The notes under the pieces were generated by a model. That model made no database searches. It was not told the origin of the DNA and saw nothing but the letters and a program-made list of their open reading frames with translations. From assembly GCF_015999265.1 (NCBI RefSeq), contig NZ_JAEAGR010000014.1:62001-126000 (forward strand): a stretch of DNA of 64,000 nucleotides, in the 5' to 3' direction. The position numbers and the translations under genes were made by a program. Below, piece after piece: positions 60,866 through 64,000 of the stretch (the first letter of the stretch is position 1; the number at the start of each line of letters is the position of its first letter). This DNA comes from Mobilitalea sibirica. Its GTDB lineage: Bacteria > Bacillota > Clostridia > Lachnospirales > Lachnospiraceae.

Positions 60866-60950
60866 AATACGGGACATAGATTTTTCCTTAATATACTTTT
60901 GAGAGATAACCAAACGGTATATAAGGCCTTCTAATGTCCCGTTATTTTTT
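60866..60950 (+). terminator. Terminator of the GH43 gene
   Basis: ACGGGACAT pairs with ATGTCCCGT, and the hairpin is followed by TATTTTTTC. The loop is long (about 55 bases). Confidence 0.85.
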
Positions 60951-61039
60951 CTAACAAGTGTTTGATACCCTATTTGATTTTGAATAGTATAAATTAACTT
61001 TCTAATAGTTATATCTTATTCCTGACACCAATCCACATC

Positions 61040-61891
61040 CTATGATAGAACCTTCACCCATATGTTCATATTCTCAAATTGACCACAAATATGACAATGG
61101 TTCACCAATCTACCACCATATTCATAACTATGCTTAGCAAATACGACATTCATACCAGTGGAAATGGACCTGGCTGTACTATAAAGTACTTTGTAGTTTC
61201 TGTGTTTTAATTCATTCTCCAGCTCAAAAATCAATCTGCCCATCAGGCCATGTCCCCTATGAGATTTTAACGTAGCACAATCCGTCATTTCTGCATTGTT
61301 ATTTAACGGATCCATGTCAGCCGATGCTGCACTGACAATCTGATAATCTTGTTCAGCCACTTTAAACATCACATCATGTTCCATAGCATATCGTATATAT
61401 TCAGGATCATTCATTGGAGACGGATAAGTCTCGAATACCCCATCATACAATACCGCTAATTCTTCGGCATCTGCGATGACAGCATCTCTAATGGTATATT
61501 TTTCGTAGACCGGTTGGATATAATCCTCCTTCGTATATTCCCTTGATATAATTAATACTTCCTCTTCTTCCGGTAAATGCAGACTGATTTTTCTATCCGT
61601 TGTTAAAAATCTAGATACAAAATAACCTGCTTCACCCTTAAGAAATTGATCAACCTTTGCCTCAATGATAAATCCCCGTTCTTTATACAGGGGAATTTCT
61701 TGTTTTAATATAACTGCGAAAATTTTTCCTATGCTTCCTTCTTTATTCAAATCTATTAATTGACTCATAACATCGTCAATTTCACCTGTAAAGCTTACAA
61801 GTTTGATTCTTTGGTTAAAATAGTCCCTTTTAATTCTTGCACAACCGCTCTTGGTTTTTATTGTTTCTATTTTGGGAATATCCAGTAACAT
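61040..61891 (-). CDS. ablB: Putative beta-lysine N-acetyltransferase (GNAT)
   Basis: A 283-residue protein of the AblB family. The C-terminal GNAT domain has YTIRDAVIADAEELAVLYD (near 140), EMTDCATLKSHRGHGLMGRLIF (acetyl-CoA loop R-G-x-G-L-M, near 213) and a late YGGRLVNHCHICGQFENMNIW, which is characteristic of AblB. It acetylates beta-lysine, made by lysine 2,3-aminomutase, to the osmolyte N-epsilon-acetyl-beta-lysine. The aminomutase gene is not adjacent here. ATG at 61891 with AAGGAAGGGG. Confidence 0.85.
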   Translation of the reverse strand: MLLDIPKIETIKTKSGCARIKRDYFNQRIKLVSFTGEIDDVMSQLIDLNKEGSIGKIFAVILKQEIPLYKERGFIIEAKVDQFLKGEAGYFVSRFLTTDRKISLHLPEEEEVLIISREYTKEDYIQPVYEKYTIRDAVIADAEELAVLYDGVFETYPSPMNDPEYIRYAMEHDVMFKVAEQDYQIVSAASADMDPLNNNAEMTDCATLKSHRGHGLMGRLIFELENELKHRNYKVLYSTARSISTGMNVVFAKHSYEYGGRLVNHCHICGQFENMNIWVKVLS

Positions 61892-62060
61892 ATGCCCCTT
61901 CCTTTCCTTCTTTATATTATATATGTTCATATTCCAAAAATTTATACAAAGATTTATAGACAGGGGTATACTAGTATTTACTCACATGATGGATCTTCGT
62001 AAGACATCATAACCATTTTACTATTTTCTTAACTTTAACCATAGGATAGATTTAGAAAAA

Positions 62061-63317
62061 TCAGAGATAGAAATAGATTGAATTTATAAGATAATCAATT
62101 CCTCTAACATTTGCACATTTTAACAGATGTTTTTTTAAGGTCTTTATCTCTCCATGTTCTCTCTGATAAGCGTTTAAAAGCTTTTCATATCGGTTCTTCT
62201 CCGCGGCGGTACTATCTTTACTGATATATCCCCATACATGCTGTGCAGCATTTATCTGTGCTCCTCTATCCTCATTCATAAGGATTGCCTGCTCAACCTT
62301 TTCATAGAATTCTTTCGCAACATATTCTTCCTTTTCCTTAAGTAAAGTACGTATCTCATTATATAGCTTTGCAGATCGGCTAAGTACATAATATTTATAC
62401 CTGGCCCATTCTTCTTCCAGATATTTTGCCCGCACATTCAATACTGCTGTATTGATACACTTGATGGCAGACAGATTCTTATCCTTTACCTCAAGCATAA
62501 TATCGATGTCTTTATCCGACAATTTATCGATAAACTTCATGAACTTTTCTACAAAGATAGTATCGGAATGTGCCCCCTTTGATCCACCGTCCTTTTGTTG
62601 TGAATAATGTATCTTCTGTCTTCCATCCTTTGTCTTCCATGTCTTTTGGCTTTCCATAATCCAAGCCTCCTCTGATAATTGCTCGATAGGTGGATTCACT
62701 TCATGATGTAGGTTATCAAATACAACGGGAGCACCGATAGCATGGGATATCTTTAGCACTTCCTCAATAGTGTAGTTTTTATCATCATTTTCTATAATCA
62801 ATCGGTCCTTTATGTTCTGTGGAAGATAACCATAGTTATGAATAAAAGCTTTCGATGCCTTTTCTTTATCACCGTATACTCCTCCTATATGGAGAACAAG
62901 CTTACACTTTTGATCCATTCCTAAGGCAGTTAGAAATCTATCATGATATTGTAAATCCCGTATAGCATTCTCTACAACTTGCGGATTCGGTGCATTCAGT
63001 ACGGTATACTGTCCCGGATGCATCGATACCCTCATACCGGATTTTATAATTTTATCACCAATAGCAGAAAATACCTCCCTATATTCCTCCCACCACCGAA
63101 TTTGATTTTCAGGATGTGAACCAAAAGGGATGATATCAGAACTTATTCGAAATAATTTTATGCCCATTTTAATATTATAATCTATCATTTTCTCCAGAGC
63201 AGAGAGATTAGCCAAGGTAATACGCCTAATATTATCCTCTGTAGCATTTTTTAGTATACATCTTGATAACCCTGTATCTTGAACACCGATTGTAATGCAG
63301 GCATATCCGATTGCCAA
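62061..63317 (-). CDS. uvsE: UV damage endonuclease UvsE
   Basis: A 418-residue TIM-barrel endonuclease. It begins LAIGYACITIGV, then HPGQYTVLNAPNPQVVENAIRDLQYH (near 125) and LVLHIGGVYGDKEKASKAF, with IENDDKNYTIEEVL and VFDNLHHEVNPP carrying the metal ligands. It nicks 5' of UV photoproducts as a repair path independent of UvrABC. The start is TTG at 63317 with AAGGAAGG upstream; a longer frame overlaps the PAS fragment. The last 110 residues are an extra helical tail beyond the core. Confidence 0.9.
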   Translation of the reverse strand: MAIGYACITIGVQDTGLSRCILKNATEDNIRRITLANLSALEKMIDYNIKMGIKLFRISSDIIPFGSHPENQIRWWEEYREVFSAIGDKIIKSGMRVSMHPGQYTVLNAPNPQVVENAIRDLQYHDRFLTALGMDQKCKLVLHIGGVYGDKEKASKAFIHNYGYLPQNIKDRLIIENDDKNYTIEEVLKISHAIGAPVVFDNLHHEVNPPIEQLSEEAWIMESQKTWKTKDGRQKIHYSQQKDGGSKGAHSDTIFVEKFMKFIDKLSDKDIDIMLEVKDKNLSAIKCINTAVLNVRAKYLEEEWARYKYYVLSRSAKLYNEIRTLLKEKEEYVAKEFYEKVEQAILMNEDRGAQINAAQHVWGYISKDSTAAEKNRYEKLLNAYQREHGEIKTLKKHLLKCANVRGIDYLINSIYFYL

Positions 63318-63345
63318 TTTGTATCCTTCCTTTCTTACGAATAAT

Positions 63346-63636
63346 TCAGTGTGATATGCAATAGTAATCATCAAATTCATTACTCTTTCGCACTGTAGTA
63401 TCATGAATATTCATCAGTATTCCTTTGATATATGTATTATTCACTAAATTAACCGATGTTAATTCAAGATAACCTATACTGCCATCGGTTGCCGGATATT
63501 TTACTATCCTGTTTATCTTCATACCGTCAACCCTTAGTAAAATTTGAAATTTCACATGAATATCATTCTTTTTCTCGGGATGAATCTCATCTATAAGTTT
63601 CTTTCCCTGTAAATCCCTTGACATGATATATTGCAA
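63346..63636 (-). pseudogene. PAS-domain fragment
   Basis: A 96-residue frame, with LIDEIHPEKKNDIHVKFQILL, DGSIGYLELTSVNLVNN and GILMNIHDTTVRKSNEF, is the back half of a PAS domain plus its PAC motif. Sensor proteins would continue into a GGDEF or kinase domain; here a stop follows. The N-terminal half of the PAS is also missing. It lies after a terminator, so probably untranscribed. Confidence 0.6.
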
Positions 63637-63654
63637 GTTAATTATATAAAAAAC

Positions 63655-63682
63655 AGCTGGAAAGATGTCTTTCTAACCAGCT
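63655..63682 (-). terminator. Terminator after the EAL gene
   Basis: AGCTGG pairs with CCAGCT around an inner GAAAG/CTTTC helix, and TTTTTTAT follows on the minus strand. Confidence 0.85.
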
Positions 63683-63733
63683 ATTCTTCTTGCTTTGACG
63701 TTGATATAATGTTACATAGTTCAGAACGTACGG

Positions 63734-64000
63734 CTAGGATCTGTTTCTCTTACCTTTATTTTTTACATATTTGTTCTCAATTTCTTCCAAATATACCGGC
63801 TTAGAAAAATAATATCCCTGTCCCATATCACATAAATTCTTTTTGAGGTAATCCAGTTTCGATTTACTTTCAATTCCTTCCGCGATTACCTTTAAATTCA
63901 AGGTTTTACATAAATTAATAATTGTTGTAACAATCGCCTTAGCTTCTTTACTCAAACGAATATTTTGAATAAAGGATTTATCAATTTTAATACTGTCAAT
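63734..64000 (-). CDS. EAL-domain protein, C-terminal part (runs off the window)
   Basis: The frame is open to the window edge: IDSIKIDKSFIQNIRLSKEA, then IVTTIINLCKTLNLKVIAEGIESKS and MGQGYYFSKPVYLEEIE. The KIDKSFI, VIAEGIE and GQGYYFSKP stretches are the last conserved parts of EAL domains, which hydrolyse cyclic di-GMP. The catalytic EAL triplet lies outside the window, so activity cannot be judged. Confidence 0.93.
   Translation of the reverse strand: MDSIKIDKSFIQNIRLSKEAKAIVTTIINLCKTLNLKVIAEGIESKSKLDYLKKNLCDMGQGYYFSKPVYLEEIENKYVKNKGKRNRS

Overview
The window looks like chromosomal DNA from a low-GC anaerobic Firmicute of class Clostridia, most like the Lachnospiraceae (Lachnoclostridium phytofermentans-type). 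That reading rests on AT-rich intergenic DNA, strong AAGGAGG-type ribosome sites, a trimeric [FeFe]-hydrogenase, FprA flavoprotein, several flavodoxins, 8Fe ferredoxin proteins and clostridial families such as DUF3793, DUF2325 and DUF5058. The genus is an inference. Almost every gene lies on the minus strand; the exceptions are an HxlR regulator, a winged-helix regulator, a formate/nitrite-type transporter and a block at 57-61 kb. I found no tRNA, rRNA, CRISPR array, intact transposase or prophage.

Layout. 1-6 kb: start of a DapA-family aldolase gene, an IlvD/Edd dehydratase, a DUF421 membrane protein, purK-purE and an MFS carrier. 6.6-8.1 kb: a DUF2325-flavodoxin-DUF3793 operon behind a consensus promoter with a near-consensus Fur box. 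8.3-15 kb: small regulator/enzyme units, two of which have perfect palindromes lying in their own promoters. 15.2-18.3 kb: a RecQ remnant, a small zinc-ribbon gene and an ABC importer whose permease seems to lack a normal start codon. 18.6-22.5 kb: a uracil-DNA glycosylase-family protein, a regulator, a HEPN-like protein and remnants of a type I restriction subunit and an RNA methyltransferase. 22.5-31 kb: an M20 peptidase with two membrane partners, an APH(3')-like kinase, a LUD protein, a nitroreductase, a second zinc-ribbon gene, a permease/chemoreceptor chimera and an AraC unit. 31-45 kb: an RlmD-type methyltransferase with a long basic tail, an FNT channel, a TetR-controlled ABC-2 exporter, DUF368, an aldo/keto reductase, threonine aldolase, FtsEX with a PcsB-like coiled-coil protein and a diguanylate cyclase. 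45.7-49 kb: a sulfur/persulfide operon (ArsR, CoA-disulfide reductase-rhodanese-TusA, DsrE-like). 49-55 kb: hydCBA, in which the HydB subunit is fused to a GltD-like flavoprotein. 55.6-64 kb: an FMN-binding lipoprotein, an AlkA remnant, FprA followed by a 77-bp tandem repeat array, a membrane protein, GH43, a beta-lysine acetyltransferase (AblB), UvsE, a PAS fragment and the end of an EAL protein.

Recurring themes are redox and iron (flavodoxins, hydrogenase, Fur box, FprA, persulfide operon), compact self-regulated units with operators inside promoters, and gene decay: at least seven remnants (RecQ, HsdR, RNA methyltransferase, AlkA, MCP/FtsX chimera, PAS, small HTH). The most unusual items are the 77-bp array that begins inside a stop codon and ends in its own inverted copy, the HydB-GltD fusion, and the unannotated peptides and zinc ribbons.
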